Positions 23,287 to 32,628 of a stretch of DNA of 36,069 nt are shown in pieces; the stretch's first letter is position 1, and every line of letters begins with the position of its first letter. Source of the DNA: Lachnospiraceae bacterium (lineage in GTDB: Bacteria; Bacillota; Clostridia; Lachnospirales; Lachnospiraceae); assembly GCA_022781395.1 (NCBI GenBank), contig JALETS010000021.1, forward strand, positions 1-36,069, read 5' to 3'. Under the pieces are notes generated by a model. That model saw nothing but the letters and a program-made list of their open reading frames with translations, ran no database searches and was not told the origin of the DNA. Position numbers and translations under genes: made by a program.

Positions 23287-25329
23287 ATGGGAAATCTGAA
23301 GAAAGCTGATATCGGCGTAGCTGCATATGTGCTTGCCGCATTTATTATGCTGATCGTGCCGATTTCATCGGGACTTCTGGATGTGCTTCTGGCTTGTAAT
23401 ATCGCCATAGCATTTACCATCATGTTTGGCTGTATGTTTGCCAATGAAGTGTTGAATATGTCCTATTTCCCTACGATTCTCTTGTTTACTACGGTATTCA
23501 GAATTGCACTGAATGTTTCTTCTACCCGTTTGATTCTGACCACCGGTGATCCCGGTAACGTGGTACAGACCTTCGGTCAGTATGTTGGTGGCGGTGATCT
23601 GATTATTGGCGCCATCGTCTTTATTATTCTGATCATTATTCAGTTTATGATTATCAATAAAGGTTCTGAGCGTGTAGCTGAGGTTACTGCCAGATTTACA
23701 CTGGATGCGATGCCCGGTAAGCAGATGGCAATTGACGCCGACCTGAATACCGGAGCTATTACGGATGCCGAGGCTAAGAAGCGAAGAGATAAGATTCAGG
23801 AAGAATCCAGCTTCTTCGGTTCCATGGATGGTGCGGTTAAGTACGTTAAAGGAGATGCTACTGCCGGTCTTATTATTACTGCCGTTAATATCGTAGGCGG
23901 TATCGCCATGGGTATAACCCGTCAGGGAATGGAACTGAATGATGCTTTGAATAAATATACGATTCTGACTATTGGTGACGGTCTGGTCAGCCAGATCCCT
24001 TCCCTGTTGATTTCTTTGTCCACAGGTATTCTCGTTACCAAGGGCTCCAAGGATGCGGATTTTGGTACGGTACTGATCAGACAGTTGTTTGGTGTGCCGA
24101 GGGTACTGTATCTTGTAGGTGCGGTTATTGCGGGACTTGGTATCGTTACACCGTTAAACACAGTGATTTTCGTTGCCCTTGGTCTTATTTTTATTATCGT
24201 TGGCAGAATTATGGCAGGCACTATAGAAACGGCTGAGATCGAGCATGAAGCAGATCAGGAAGAGGCAGCGGCGGAAGAGATCAGGCAGCCGGAGAACGTT
24301 ACTTCTTTATTACAGGTTGATCCTATCGAGCTGGAGTTTGGTTATGGTATCATTCCGCTTGCCGATGTGAACCAGGGAGGAGATCTGTTAGATCGTGTTG
24401 TTATGATCCGTCGGCAGATTGCATTGGAGCTTGGTACGGTGGTTCCTATTATTCGTCTGCGTGATAATATCCAGTTGAATCCAAATCAGTACATTATTAA
24501 GATTAAAGGTGTACAGGTCAGTGAGGGAGAGATACTGTTTGACCACTATATGGCAATGAATCCCGGATATGTGGAGGAAGAGATCACAGGTATTCCTACT
24601 TTTGAACCGTCTTTCCATCTGCCCGCCATCTGGATAACGGAGGGACAGAGAGAACGTGCGGAGAGTCTTGGGTACACAGTGGTAGATCCACCGTCTATCA
24701 TAGCAACCCACCTGACGGAGATTATCAGGCAGTACATAGCCGAACTGCTTACAAGGCAGGATGTACAGAATCTGGTCAACAACTTAAAAGAGTCCAATCC
24801 TTCACTTGTGGAGGAGCTGGTACCCAAGCTGCTTGGACTTGGTGAAATACAGAAGGTATTGCAGAATCTGTTGCGGGAAGGTATTTCCATCAGAGATCTG
24901 CTTACGATATTTGAGACGCTTGCTGATTATGCAGCGACGACAAGAGATACGGATATCCTGACTGAATATGTCAGACAGAGCCTGAAGAGAGCGATTTCCA
25001 ATAAATTCTTCCCAGCCAATGAGACAACCAGTGTGGTAACGCTTGATCCGAAGCTGGAGCAGGAGATTATGGCAAGTGTGAAGCAGACAGAGCAGGGTGC
25101 ATACCTGACGCTTGACCCTGCCAAGACGAAAGCGATTATGGATTCTGTTGGTGTAGAGGTCAAGAAGTTGGAAGATCTGGGTAAGATGCCTATTGTGATC
25201 ACTTCACCGATCGTGCGTGTGTACTTTAAGAAATTGACGGAAGATTATTATAAAGATCTGGTAGTTGTATCTTATAATGAGATTGAGTCTAATATTGAAT
25301 TACAGTCTGTTGGGATGGTGACAGCATAA
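23287..25329 (+). CDS. flhA: Flagellar export gate protein FlhA
   Basis: FlhA is the large export-gate protein whose cytoplasmic ring receives chaperone-substrate complexes. It has 680 aa, with about eight N-terminal membrane helices (to residue 315) and a large cytoplasmic domain. The FHIPEP-family segment ARFTLDAMPGKQMAIDADLNTGAI and the preceding NVSSTRLIL and GSERVAEV are clear. GAAAGGAGGAAC precedes the ATG. The stop shares one base with the flhF start. Confidence 0.98.
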   Translation: MGNLKKADIGVAAYVLAAFIMLIVPISSGLLDVLLACNIAIAFTIMFGCMFANEVLNMSYFPTILLFTTVFRIALNVSSTRLILTTGDPGNVVQTFGQYVGGGDLIIGAIVFIILIIIQFMIINKGSERVAEVTARFTLDAMPGKQMAIDADLNTGAITDAEAKKRRDKIQEESSFFGSMDGAVKYVKGDATAGLIITAVNIVGGIAMGITRQGMELNDALNKYTILTIGDGLVSQIPSLLISLSTGILVTKGSKDADFGTVLIRQLFGVPRVLYLVGAVIAGLGIVTPLNTVIFVALGLIFIIVGRIMAGTIETAEIEHEADQEEAAAEEIRQPENVTSLLQVDPIELEFGYGIIPLADVNQGGDLLDRVVMIRRQIALELGTVVPIIRLRDNIQLNPNQYIIKIKGVQVSEGEILFDHYMAMNPGYVEEEITGIPTFEPSFHLPAIWITEGQRERAESLGYTVVDPPSIIATHLTEIIRQYIAELLTRQDVQNLVNNLKESNPSLVEELVPKLLGLGEIQKVLQNLLREGISIRDLLTIFETLADYAATTRDTDILTEYVRQSLKRAISNKFFPANETTSVVTLDPKLEQEIMASVKQTEQGAYLTLDPAKTKAIMDSVGVEVKKLEDLGKMPIVITSPIVRVYFKKLTEDYYKDLVVVSYNEIESNIELQSVGMVTA

Positions 25330-26540
25330 TGATAATCAAAAAATATACGGCAAAAACTGAAAATGAGGCAGTCGAGGCTGCCAAGAGAGAATTAGGAGAA
25401 GGCGTAGTCGTCATGAATGTCAAGAATGTGAAGAAAAAGGGATTCCTGGCATTTCTGAAACCACCTTTAGTTGAGGTTACGGTTGCACTGGAAGAAGAAA
25501 GCGAGAAGTACACAGCGGCGGTGTCTGCCATTAACAGTGTAATTGCTTCCAGTCAGAGCAGGGAAGCAGAACAGGATAAGGGAGTAGTGTCTGCACCGGC
25601 TGAGACTGCTGTAAAGAAAGAAAGCAGCGCTATAGAAGAGAAGCTGGACAGTTTACAATTACTGTTGGAGCAGCAGCTGCAGAAACCGGAAGAAGATAAA
25701 GAGGAAAAGGAAGGTAAAGCAGAAGCACCAAAGGAAGAAACGGAAACAGATAAATTCATGAAGCTTCTTCACCGTACCATGCTGGATAATGAAGTAGATG
25801 AGAAGTATGCCAGTGAGATTATTGAAGAGATCGGAGAGCTTAACAAGCCCAATCTGCCCTTTGACTATGCACTTGCCAATATCTATCAGAAGATGATCCT
25901 CAAATTCGGCAAGCCAAACGGTATTACCCCGGCACGAAACGGCATTAAGCTTGTGTTTTTTATTGGCCCTACCGGTGTGGGTAAGACTACCACGATTGCC
26001 AAGATCGCTTCCAAGTTCCGTGTGGATGAAAAGAAGAAGGTGGCACTTCTGACAGCAGATACTTATCGTATTGCAGCGGCTGAGCAGCTGCGTACTTATG
26101 CCAACATCCTTGAAGTTCCTTTCCGGGTAATCTATACTGTGGAAGAACTGGAAAAAGCAATGGAGGATTTCAGGGATTATGACTATCTTCTGGTGGATAC
26201 GGCAGGACATTCCCATCAGAATACAACACAAAAAGATAACATGAGCGAATTTATTCATTCCATTGATGACAAGGTTGAAAAAGAGGTATATCTGGTTTTA
26301 AGCGCTACAACAAAATATCGTGATCTGATCAGTATTGCAGATTCTTATAAAGAGATGGCAGATTACAAGCTTATTTTTACAAAGCTGGATGAGACAACGA
26401 CATTGGGGAATTTAATGAATTTGAGACTGTATACAGGAGCGTCTTTATCTTATGTCACTTATGGGCAGAATGTACCGGATGATATTGAAGATTTTAACCC
26501 ACAGAAGACAGTTAAGAGATTGCTCGGAGGCAAGAACTAA
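25329..26540 (+). CDS. flhF: Flagellar placement GTPase FlhF (SRP family)
   Basis: FlhF is an SRP-type GTPase that marks where the flagellum is built. The 403-aa protein has an N-terminal basic B region (MIIKKYTAKTENEAVEAAKRELG), then a Glu/Lys/Ala-rich linker (about 70-140). The NG domain follows: P-loop GPTGVGKTT (213-221), G3 DTAGH (290-294) and G4 TKLD (351-354). The G3 residue after Gly is His (H294) where Ffh, FtsY and B. subtilis FlhF have Arg. flhG follows 12 nt downstream, its known regulator. Confidence 0.96.
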   Translation: MIIKKYTAKTENEAVEAAKRELGEGVVVMNVKNVKKKGFLAFLKPPLVEVTVALEEESEKYTAAVSAINSVIASSQSREAEQDKGVVSAPAETAVKKESSAIEEKLDSLQLLLEQQLQKPEEDKEEKEGKAEAPKEETETDKFMKLLHRTMLDNEVDEKYASEIIEEIGELNKPNLPFDYALANIYQKMILKFGKPNGITPARNGIKLVFFIGPTGVGKTTTIAKIASKFRVDEKKKVALLTADTYRIAAAEQLRTYANILEVPFRVIYTVEELEKAMEDFRDYDYLLVDTAGHSHQNTTQKDNMSEFIHSIDDKVEKEVYLVLSATTKYRDLISIADSYKEMADYKLIFTKLDETTTLGNLMNLRLYTGASLSYVTYGQNVPDDIEDFNPQKTVKRLLGGKN

Positions 26541-26552
26541 GGAGGAGGCCTT

Positions 26553-27428
26553 ATGGATCAGGCTGAACAACTAAGAAATATTATTAAGGCAAGCAGTCGT
26601 CCACAGCGCCCTCTGGCAAGGGTGATTACGGTTACCAGTGGCAAGGGTGGTGTCGGCAAATCCAACACAGCCATTAATCTTGCTATTCAGTTTCGTAAGA
26701 TGGGGCAGAGAGTCATTATCCTGGATGCTGATTTTGGATTGGCTAATATAGAGATTATGTTTGGAACAGTACCAAAACATAACTTGTGTGATTTAATATA
26801 TCAGGGTAAGAATATCAAGGATATTATTACCTGGGGACCAATGGAGGTTGGTTTTATTTCCGGAGGTTCCGGTATTGCCGGAATGTCTAATCTAAGTAGG
26901 GACTATTTGAATTATATCATCCAGAATCTGGCAGAACTGGATGAAATGGCCGATACTATTATTGTAGATACGGGGGCGGGAATATCGGATGCGGTACTGG
27001 AATTTTTGGTTGCCAGTGGAGAAATCCTTCTTGTGACTACGCCGGAGCCTACTTCTATTACAGATTCCTATTCCCTGCTTAAAGCTTTGGGCAGGCATCC
27101 GCGCTATTCCAGTGAAACGACACAGATTAAAGTGATTGCCAATAAAGTGATGAATGAAACAGAGGCAGAGGCTTTGTATGCCAAACTGGAAGCAGTAGTT
27201 GATCGTTATTTAAAGGTGCCTATTTCTTATCTTGGGATGATACCACAGGACATTCAACTGGCCAGGGCAGTTATGCAGCAGACCCCGGTGTCCTTGGATA
27301 ATCCTAAGGCAAGGTCAGCGGTGGCTTATGAGGTGATAGCGGCAAAGCTGATGAATAAAGAACTGAATAAGAATGTAACAAGACGTGGTATGGCAGCGTT
27401 TTTTTCGCATATGATATCAAAAAGATAA
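26553..27428 (+). CDS. flhG: Flagellum number regulator FlhG (MinD-like ATPase)
   Basis: A 291-aa MinD/ParA-type ATPase (also called YlxH or FleN) that limits flagellum number and stimulates FlhF. The extreme N-terminus has DQAEQLR (2-8), matching the DQAxxLR activator motif known to stimulate the FlhF GTPase. The deviant Walker A is SGKGGVGKSN. IVDTGAGISD is the switch II area. The C-terminus (RGMAAFFSHMISKR) looks like an amphipathic membrane-targeting helix. AAGGAGGAGG precedes the ATG. Confidence 0.96.
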   Translation: MDQAEQLRNIIKASSRPQRPLARVITVTSGKGGVGKSNTAINLAIQFRKMGQRVIILDADFGLANIEIMFGTVPKHNLCDLIYQGKNIKDIITWGPMEVGFISGGSGIAGMSNLSRDYLNYIIQNLAELDEMADTIIVDTGAGISDAVLEFLVASGEILLVTTPEPTSITDSYSLLKALGRHPRYSSETTQIKVIANKVMNETEAEALYAKLEAVVDRYLKVPISYLGMIPQDIQLARAVMQQTPVSLDNPKARSAVAYEVIAAKLMNKELNKNVTRRGMAAFFSHMISKR

Positions 27429-27475
27429 TTGTAACTTAAGGGAAAGAAACAGCAGTATAATAAAGGAGAAGTGAT

Positions 27476-28210
27476 ATGGCGAATCTTATATCCAAATATG
27501 TTGTGCCGGGATGCAGAGTTGATCTTCAGGCAATCCAGCACGCCACATCTCCGGAGGAGATAGAAGGACCGCGCAGGAGTCATCAAAGTCAGGTCTTGGA
27601 TATCCTCTCAGAAGACAGGATTGAAATCTCCATGCCGATGGAAAAATCTAAATTGATTTTGCTGCCGGTAGACGGAGAGTATGATCTGTATTTCTATAGT
27701 GATAATGGTCTGTACCAATGTTATGCGAGAGTGGTAGACAGATATAAAAACAACAATTTATATGTTCTGGTGATGGATTTAACCAGTAACCTGCGCAGAT
27801 ATCAGCGAAGAGAATATTATCGATTCAGCTGTGCACTGGCGATGAATTCCAGACAGCTGGAGGAAGAAGAGATCTCTTTTGCAGACAAAGGAGTGGATAA
27901 GCTGATTCCGGAGCTGCCCCTGAAAAGCAGCGTTGTGGTGGATATTAGCGGAGGAGGGCTCAGGTTTGTGGCTAATTATGCCTATGAAGCACAGAGCATA
28001 ATCCTTTGTAAGTACCGTTTGCTGAACAATGGCCAGGCAAAGGAATACAGTCTGCTGGGCAGAGTACTGTCAGTAAGAGAACTGGAGAACCGCAAGGGTA
28101 TTTATGAACATCGTGTCCAGTATGTCAATATGGATTCAGAGGATCGGGAAGAGATCATAAAGTATATTTTCGATGAGGAACGTAAGACGTTGAAGAATCA
28201 AAAAAATTGA
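27476..28210 (+). CDS. PilZ-domain c-di-GMP flagellar brake (YpfA/YcgR type)
   Basis: A 244-aa protein with an N-terminal YcgR-like beta domain (about 10-100) and a C-terminal PilZ domain (about 105-240). The c-di-GMP-binding motifs are intact: RREYYRF, giving the RxxxR pair R112/R116, and DISGGG, giving D156-x-S158-x-x-G161. YcgR and B. subtilis YpfA (DgrA) slow the motor when c-di-GMP is high. An AAAGGAGAAG site precedes the ATG. The location between flhG and cheB, inside the motility operon, supports a motor role. Confidence 0.9.
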   Translation: MANLISKYVVPGCRVDLQAIQHATSPEEIEGPRRSHQSQVLDILSEDRIEISMPMEKSKLILLPVDGEYDLYFYSDNGLYQCYARVVDRYKNNNLYVLVMDLTSNLRRYQRREYYRFSCALAMNSRQLEEEEISFADKGVDKLIPELPLKSSVVVDISGGGLRFVANYAYEAQSIILCKYRLLNNGQAKEYSLLGRVLSVRELENRKGIYEHRVQYVNMDSEDREEIIKYIFDEERKTLKNQKN

Positions 28211-28274
28211 CGGATAAAAGAGTGAAAAGCTTCGATTGGAAATAATGCAAAAGAAAATAAATGAGAGGCATAGT

Positions 28275-29351
28275 ATGATGAAAAAAAATATATTACTTGT
28301 TGACGACTCTGCACTTATGAGAAGGGTACTGTGTGATATAATTAATAGTGATGAGAGATTTCAAGTACAGGATCGGGCCGTCAATGGGTTGGAGGCATTG
28401 GATTTACTCAGCAGAAAGACCTATGATGCGGTTGTGCTGGATGTTAATATGCCTCAGATGAACGGGCTGGAATTATTAAAAGAGTTACAGAAACGTAAGA
28501 TTTCAGCAAGAATAATGATGGCAAGCACCGATACCAAGGAAGGCGCCAAGACAACATTGGATGCTTTGGAACTGGGAGCTCTTGATTTTATACATAAGCC
28601 CAATAATGCAATGGACTGTAGAAACGGTGCTTTTAAGGAAAAGATGCTTAGCATTCTGGCGGTAGTGGCAGATTCTAAAGTGCCTACTATAGGAAAGACA
28701 TTTACCATGGAGGAACTGAAAACCTCCAAGAAGATGGTAGAGCTGGTCAGCAAACATGCTTCCGGTGTATTGGGTAATAAGATCGTGGCACTGGCAAGCT
28801 CCACAGGGGGTCCCAAGGCATTACAGGCGGTCATTCCAAGACTGCCCAAGAATCTGAAAGCGCCTGTTGTAGTGGTACAGCATATGCCGGCAGGTTTTAC
28901 GGCATCCTTAGCTGAGAGGCTGGATTCCTTAAGCGAGGTTCATGTGAAGGAAGCGGCAGAAGGCGATATTCTGGAGGCGGGAACTGTTTATATTGCAATG
29001 GGAGGCAAACACCTGAATGTTCTGACCATGGCAAGTAAGTACAGCATTCATTACACGGACGAGCCTTCCAGAGAAGGCGTTAAGCCTTGCGCCAACTATA
29101 TGTATGAGTCCTTGTGTGACAGTAAATATGATCAGATCGTATGTGTTGTTATGACAGGGATGGGAGCCGATGGTACGCAGGGTATCCAAAACTTGAAGGC
29201 AAAGAAAAAAGTCCATGTAATTGCGCAGGAGGCAAATACATGTGCGGTATACGGAATGCCTAAGAGCGTTGTAAATGCCGGATTGACAGACCAGATTGTA
29301 CCGCTTGAGCAGATTGCACAGGAAATTATAATGAACGTGGGGGTAAAGTAA
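28275..29351 (+). CDS. cheB: Chemotaxis protein-glutamate methylesterase CheB
   Basis: CheB removes methyl groups from chemoreceptors and deamidates them. The receiver domain has D10/D11 (LLVDDSALMRR) and phosphoacceptor D56 (VVLDVNMPQMNG). The methylesterase domain has the catalytic triad S176 (ASSTGGPKAL), H203 (VVQHMPAGF) and D299 (MTGMGADGTQG). I prefer ATG 28275, 6 nt after GAGAGG, giving MMKKNILLVDD and 358 aa. The track start (TTG 28236) adds 13 residues. No cheR is in the window. Confidence 0.96.
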   Translation: MMKKNILLVDDSALMRRVLCDIINSDERFQVQDRAVNGLEALDLLSRKTYDAVVLDVNMPQMNGLELLKELQKRKISARIMMASTDTKEGAKTTLDALELGALDFIHKPNNAMDCRNGAFKEKMLSILAVVADSKVPTIGKTFTMEELKTSKKMVELVSKHASGVLGNKIVALASSTGGPKALQAVIPRLPKNLKAPVVVVQHMPAGFTASLAERLDSLSEVHVKEAAEGDILEAGTVYIAMGGKHLNVLTMASKYSIHYTDEPSREGVKPCANYMYESLCDSKYDQIVCVVMTGMGADGTQGIQNLKAKKKVHVIAQEANTCAVYGMPKSVVNAGLTDQIVPLEQIAQEIIMNVGVK

Positions 29352-29352
29352 T

Positions 29353-31482
29353 ATGGATGTAAGTCAATATCTTGAGATTTTCCTTGATGAAACAAATGAA
29401 CATTTACAGAACTTAAATACGCAGATCCTTTCTCTGGAGCAGGATCCTGAGAATATGGATACTATTAATGAGATCTTTCGTGCAGCACATTCCCTGAAGG
29501 GTATGGCAGGCACAATGGGCTATAAGAGAATGCAGACACTCACTCATGATATGGAGAATGTATTTTCTGAGGTTCGTAACGGCAATATCAAGGTAAATGC
29601 CGGTATGATAGATGTGCTGTTCCAGTGTCTGGATGCTTTGGAAGAGTATAATACCAATATCAGGGAAAGTTCCGATGAAGGACAGAACGACAATGAACCG
29701 CTGATCAAACAGCTGAATGCTATCCTTAAGGGAGAGAGTGTTGATGGCGCGGTAACGGAAGCAGCTCCTGCTAAAACGGAGCCTGCAGCTGAGAAAGCGC
29801 CTGCTGCAGAAGCGAACACGGAAGGTGCAAAGTGGCTTTCCATCAAACTGAATGAGAGTCAGCAGACTGTTTTAAAAGAAGCTGCAAAGCAGGGCAAGAA
29901 GGTATACGGTCTTACCGTTAAGGTACAGGAGTCCTGTATCTTAAAGGCTGCCAGAGCATTTTTGGTATTTAAAGCAATCGAAGAAACCAGTGAAATCATT
30001 GTTTCCGAACCTTCTACACAGGATATTGAGGATGAAAAATTTGAACTGGATTTCAGTTTGATTATCATATCGGATGCAGAATTGGATACGGTAAAAAAGG
30101 CAGCAAAGAATGTATCTGAAATTGAGGATGTTATCGGTGGTGCGATGGATATGGATTCTCTGGCATCTTCTGCTCCGGAAACTGCAGCAGAGAAAACAGC
30201 AACTACGGCTGTAGAAGCTAAGACACCTGCAGTAGCGGCAGAACCGGTTCCGGCAGAAGATGAGCATCAGCCTGCTGCGGCGGCAGCGCCTACTCCGGCG
30301 GCCAAGAAACCGGCAGCCAATAAGCCGGTGGTAAATCGGACTGTCAGAGTTGATATTGAGAAGCTGGATACGTTGATGAATCTGGTAAGTGAGCTTATCA
30401 TTGCCAAGAACTCACTGGTGTCTGCTTCCACCATGACCGGAACCTCAAGTCCGGCAGTTAATGAGCAGATTGAGTATTTGGAGAGCGTTACCACATCCCT
30501 GCATGAATCTGTCATGAAGGTCAGAATGGTACCTATCGAAAGCACAGTAAATAAATTCCCACGTATGGTTCGTGATCTGCAGAAGAAATTAGGCAAGAAG
30601 ATGGAACTGTACATGACCGGTGAAGACACTGAGTTAGATCGTACGGTAGTTGATCAGATTGGCGATCCTTTGATGCATCTGCTCCGTAATTCAGCGGATC
30701 ATGGTCTTGAGTCTGCAGAAGTGCGTAAGGAGAGAGGTAAGCCGGAGGTCGGCTCCATTTTCCTGGATGCTTATCAGGACGGCAATAATGTAGTCATTGA
30801 AGTAAGAGATGATGGTAACGGTATTGATACGGAAGCCGTTAAGAAAAAGGCTGTTGAACGTGGAATTATTACACCTGAACAGGGAGAGAATATGAGCGAG
30901 AAGGAGATTATCAATCTTCTGTTTAACGCAGGCTTCTCTACCGCTAAGGTGGTATCCGATGTATCAGGCCGAGGCGTAGGTCTGGATGTTGTAAAATCCA
31001 TGATTGAATCCTTAAGTGGTGAGGTAGAGGTTAAGTCCAAACTGGGAGAAGGAAGCTCATGGATTATCAGACTTCCGCTTACTTTGGCAATTATCCAGGC
31101 TCTTATGGTAGATATTGGTAATGAGAAGTATGCGATTTCCCTTGGCTCTATTCAGACCATTGAGGATATCTCACCTTCTGATGTGAAATTAGTACAGGCT
31201 AAGGAAGTCATTCAGTTAAGAGATCTTGTTATTCCGCTGATTCGTCTGAATGAGATTCTGGACATTGAGAGCAAGAAAGACCCGAATGATAACTTAGTTG
31301 TTGTCATTGTGAAGAAGGGTGACAAACTTGCAGGATTGGTAGTAGATGAACTGATCGGACAGCAGGAAATTGTTATCAAGTCACTTGGTAAATATATCAA
31401 CAAGTGTAAAATTATCAGCGGTGCGACTGTCCTGGGTGATGGTGAAGTGGCATTGATTCTGGATGCCAATGCACTCATTTAA
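29353..31482 (+). CDS. cheA: Chemotaxis histidine kinase CheA
   Basis: Kinase that transfers phosphate to CheY and CheB. Domains in order: HPt with phosphorylated H46 (AAHSLKGMAGTMG); Ala/Pro/Glu linker (about 137-157); P2 response-regulator docking (about 158-262); a second Ala/Pro-rich linker (about 272-328); dimerisation helices (NRTVRVDIEKLDTLMNLVSEL); ATP-binding domain with the N box HLLRNSADHG (442-451), G1 DDGNGID (486-492) and GRGVGLDVV (539-547); then a CheW-like regulatory domain. The 709-aa length is normal. It starts 1 nt after cheB. Confidence 0.98.
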   Translation: MDVSQYLEIFLDETNEHLQNLNTQILSLEQDPENMDTINEIFRAAHSLKGMAGTMGYKRMQTLTHDMENVFSEVRNGNIKVNAGMIDVLFQCLDALEEYNTNIRESSDEGQNDNEPLIKQLNAILKGESVDGAVTEAAPAKTEPAAEKAPAAEANTEGAKWLSIKLNESQQTVLKEAAKQGKKVYGLTVKVQESCILKAARAFLVFKAIEETSEIIVSEPSTQDIEDEKFELDFSLIIISDAELDTVKKAAKNVSEIEDVIGGAMDMDSLASSAPETAAEKTATTAVEAKTPAVAAEPVPAEDEHQPAAAAAPTPAAKKPAANKPVVNRTVRVDIEKLDTLMNLVSELIIAKNSLVSASTMTGTSSPAVNEQIEYLESVTTSLHESVMKVRMVPIESTVNKFPRMVRDLQKKLGKKMELYMTGEDTELDRTVVDQIGDPLMHLLRNSADHGLESAEVRKERGKPEVGSIFLDAYQDGNNVVIEVRDDGNGIDTEAVKKKAVERGIITPEQGENMSEKEIINLLFNAGFSTAKVVSDVSGRGVGLDVVKSMIESLSGEVEVKSKLGEGSSWIIRLPLTLAIIQALMVDIGNEKYAISLGSIQTIEDISPSDVKLVQAKEVIQLRDLVIPLIRLNEILDIESKKDPNDNLVVVIVKKGDKLAGLVVDELIGQQEIVIKSLGKYINKCKIISGATVLGDGEVALILDANALI

Positions 31483-31502
31483 TCAGAGGGAGGAACAGTG
31501 AT

Positions 31503-31955
31503 ATGGAAGAATTAAAAACAGTTAGTGACGTTACACAGTTCATTGTGATCAAGCTGGGCGAGGAACAGTATGGTATCGATATCAAATACATAGACAATAT
31601 TGTCAGAATGCAGCATATTACCAGAGTACCTAAGGTGGACGCATATATCAAAGGCGTGATTAATCTGCGCGGTGAGGTTATTCCTGTTATGAGTATCCGC
31701 ATTAAGATGGGACTGGAGCCTGATGTGGAGACAAAGTCCAGTCGTATTATCATTCTGAAGATGGAGCAGCAGGGTACTATCGGTGTGATCGTGGATGAAG
31801 TAAAAGAGGTTGTAACGCTGGAGAGCGATCAGATTGAGAAGATTGCATATGATTCTAAAGATGACAGGGACAGTTTCCTGTGCGGCATCGGTAAATGTGA
31901 TGATGGCCTGATTTCTCTGTTGGATCTGAATGCAGTTGTTTTTGAAGGAGTTTAG
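31503..31955 (+). CDS. cheW: Chemotaxis coupling protein CheW
   Basis: CheW links chemoreceptors to CheA. The 150-aa protein is a single CheW domain with the usual motifs: QYGIDIKYIDNIVRMQHITRVP, KGVINLRGEVIPVMSIRIKMG and IGVIVDEVKEVVTL. A GAGGGAGGAAC site precedes the ATG. It follows cheA, as in B. subtilis. Confidence 0.96.
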   Translation: MEELKTVSDVTQFIVIKLGEEQYGIDIKYIDNIVRMQHITRVPKVDAYIKGVINLRGEVIPVMSIRIKMGLEPDVETKSSRIIILKMEQQGTIGVIVDEVKEVVTLESDQIEKIAYDSKDDRDSFLCGIGKCDDGLISLLDLNAVVFEGV

Positions 31956-31966
31956 GAGGAACTGTT

Positions 31967-32581
31967 GTGGGTGAAATTACCTTAGAAAAAATGTCTGATG
32001 AATATTTCGATGTCCTGAAAGAAATTGGAAATATCGGGGCAGGAAATGCCACTACGGCATTGGCACAGATGATGCAGTGCAAGGTAGATATGGCAGTGCC
32101 GCAGGTTAAGCTGTTGGAATTCAAGGAACTCGGTGAGATAATGGGCGGCGAGGAGCTGATCATGGCAGGAATCTATCTCGGTATAGAGGGAGATATTACG
32201 GGCAGTATCATGTTCCTTTTAGAGAAGCAGGCTGCCAGACATCTGGTATCTAAACTGATGGGAATGGCATCAGAGGGAGAGGAGTTTACGGAGATGGAGT
32301 TCTCTGCCCTGAAAGAGGTAGCCAACATCATTACAGGTGCATATCTGAATTCCTTATCCAGCCTGACAAATCTGTGTATTTATCCTTCTGTCCCCGATCT
32401 GTGTGTAGATATGGCAGGAGCAATCTTAAGCGTACCGGCAATCGAATTCGGAGCGCTCGGTGATAAAATGTTATTGATTCAGACACAGTTTTTTGATGAA
32501 ATGATTTTGGATGGATATTTTATCCTGATACCGGATTTAGAATCCTATGGTAAAATATTATCAGCACTGGGACTTGGATAA
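31967..32581 (+). CDS. cheC: CheY-P phosphatase CheC
   Basis: CheC dephosphorylates CheY-P and, with CheD, takes part in adaptation. The start is GTG 31967 after AGGAGGAAC. The 204-aa protein has two phosphatase helices: DVLKEIGNIGAGNATTAL and SALKEVANIITGAYLNSL, each with the D/SxxxExxN pattern. It lacks a FliN domain, which separates it from FliY. The pairing with cheD downstream is the standard Firmicute order. Confidence 0.96.
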   Translation: MGEITLEKMSDEYFDVLKEIGNIGAGNATTALAQMMQCKVDMAVPQVKLLEFKELGEIMGGEELIMAGIYLGIEGDITGSIMFLLEKQAARHLVSKLMGMASEGEEFTEMEFSALKEVANIITGAYLNSLSSLTNLCIYPSVPDLCVDMAGAILSVPAIEFGALGDKMLLIQTQFFDEMILDGYFILIPDLESYGKILSALGLG

Positions 32582-32628
32582 GGGCCACACTGATAAACTG
32601 ATAAGTGTAAACAGGAGATGGCAGTGGT

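Noticed and set aside
27429-27461. TTGTAA ... TATAAT as a promoter before the PilZ gene
   Set aside because: The spacer is 21 bp, too long for sigma-A, and the start site would fall in the ribosome-binding region. The TATAAT match may be chance.
32588-32608. ACACT/AGTGT inverted repeat in the cheC-cheD gap
   Set aside because: A 5-bp stem with an 11-nt loop is expected by chance.
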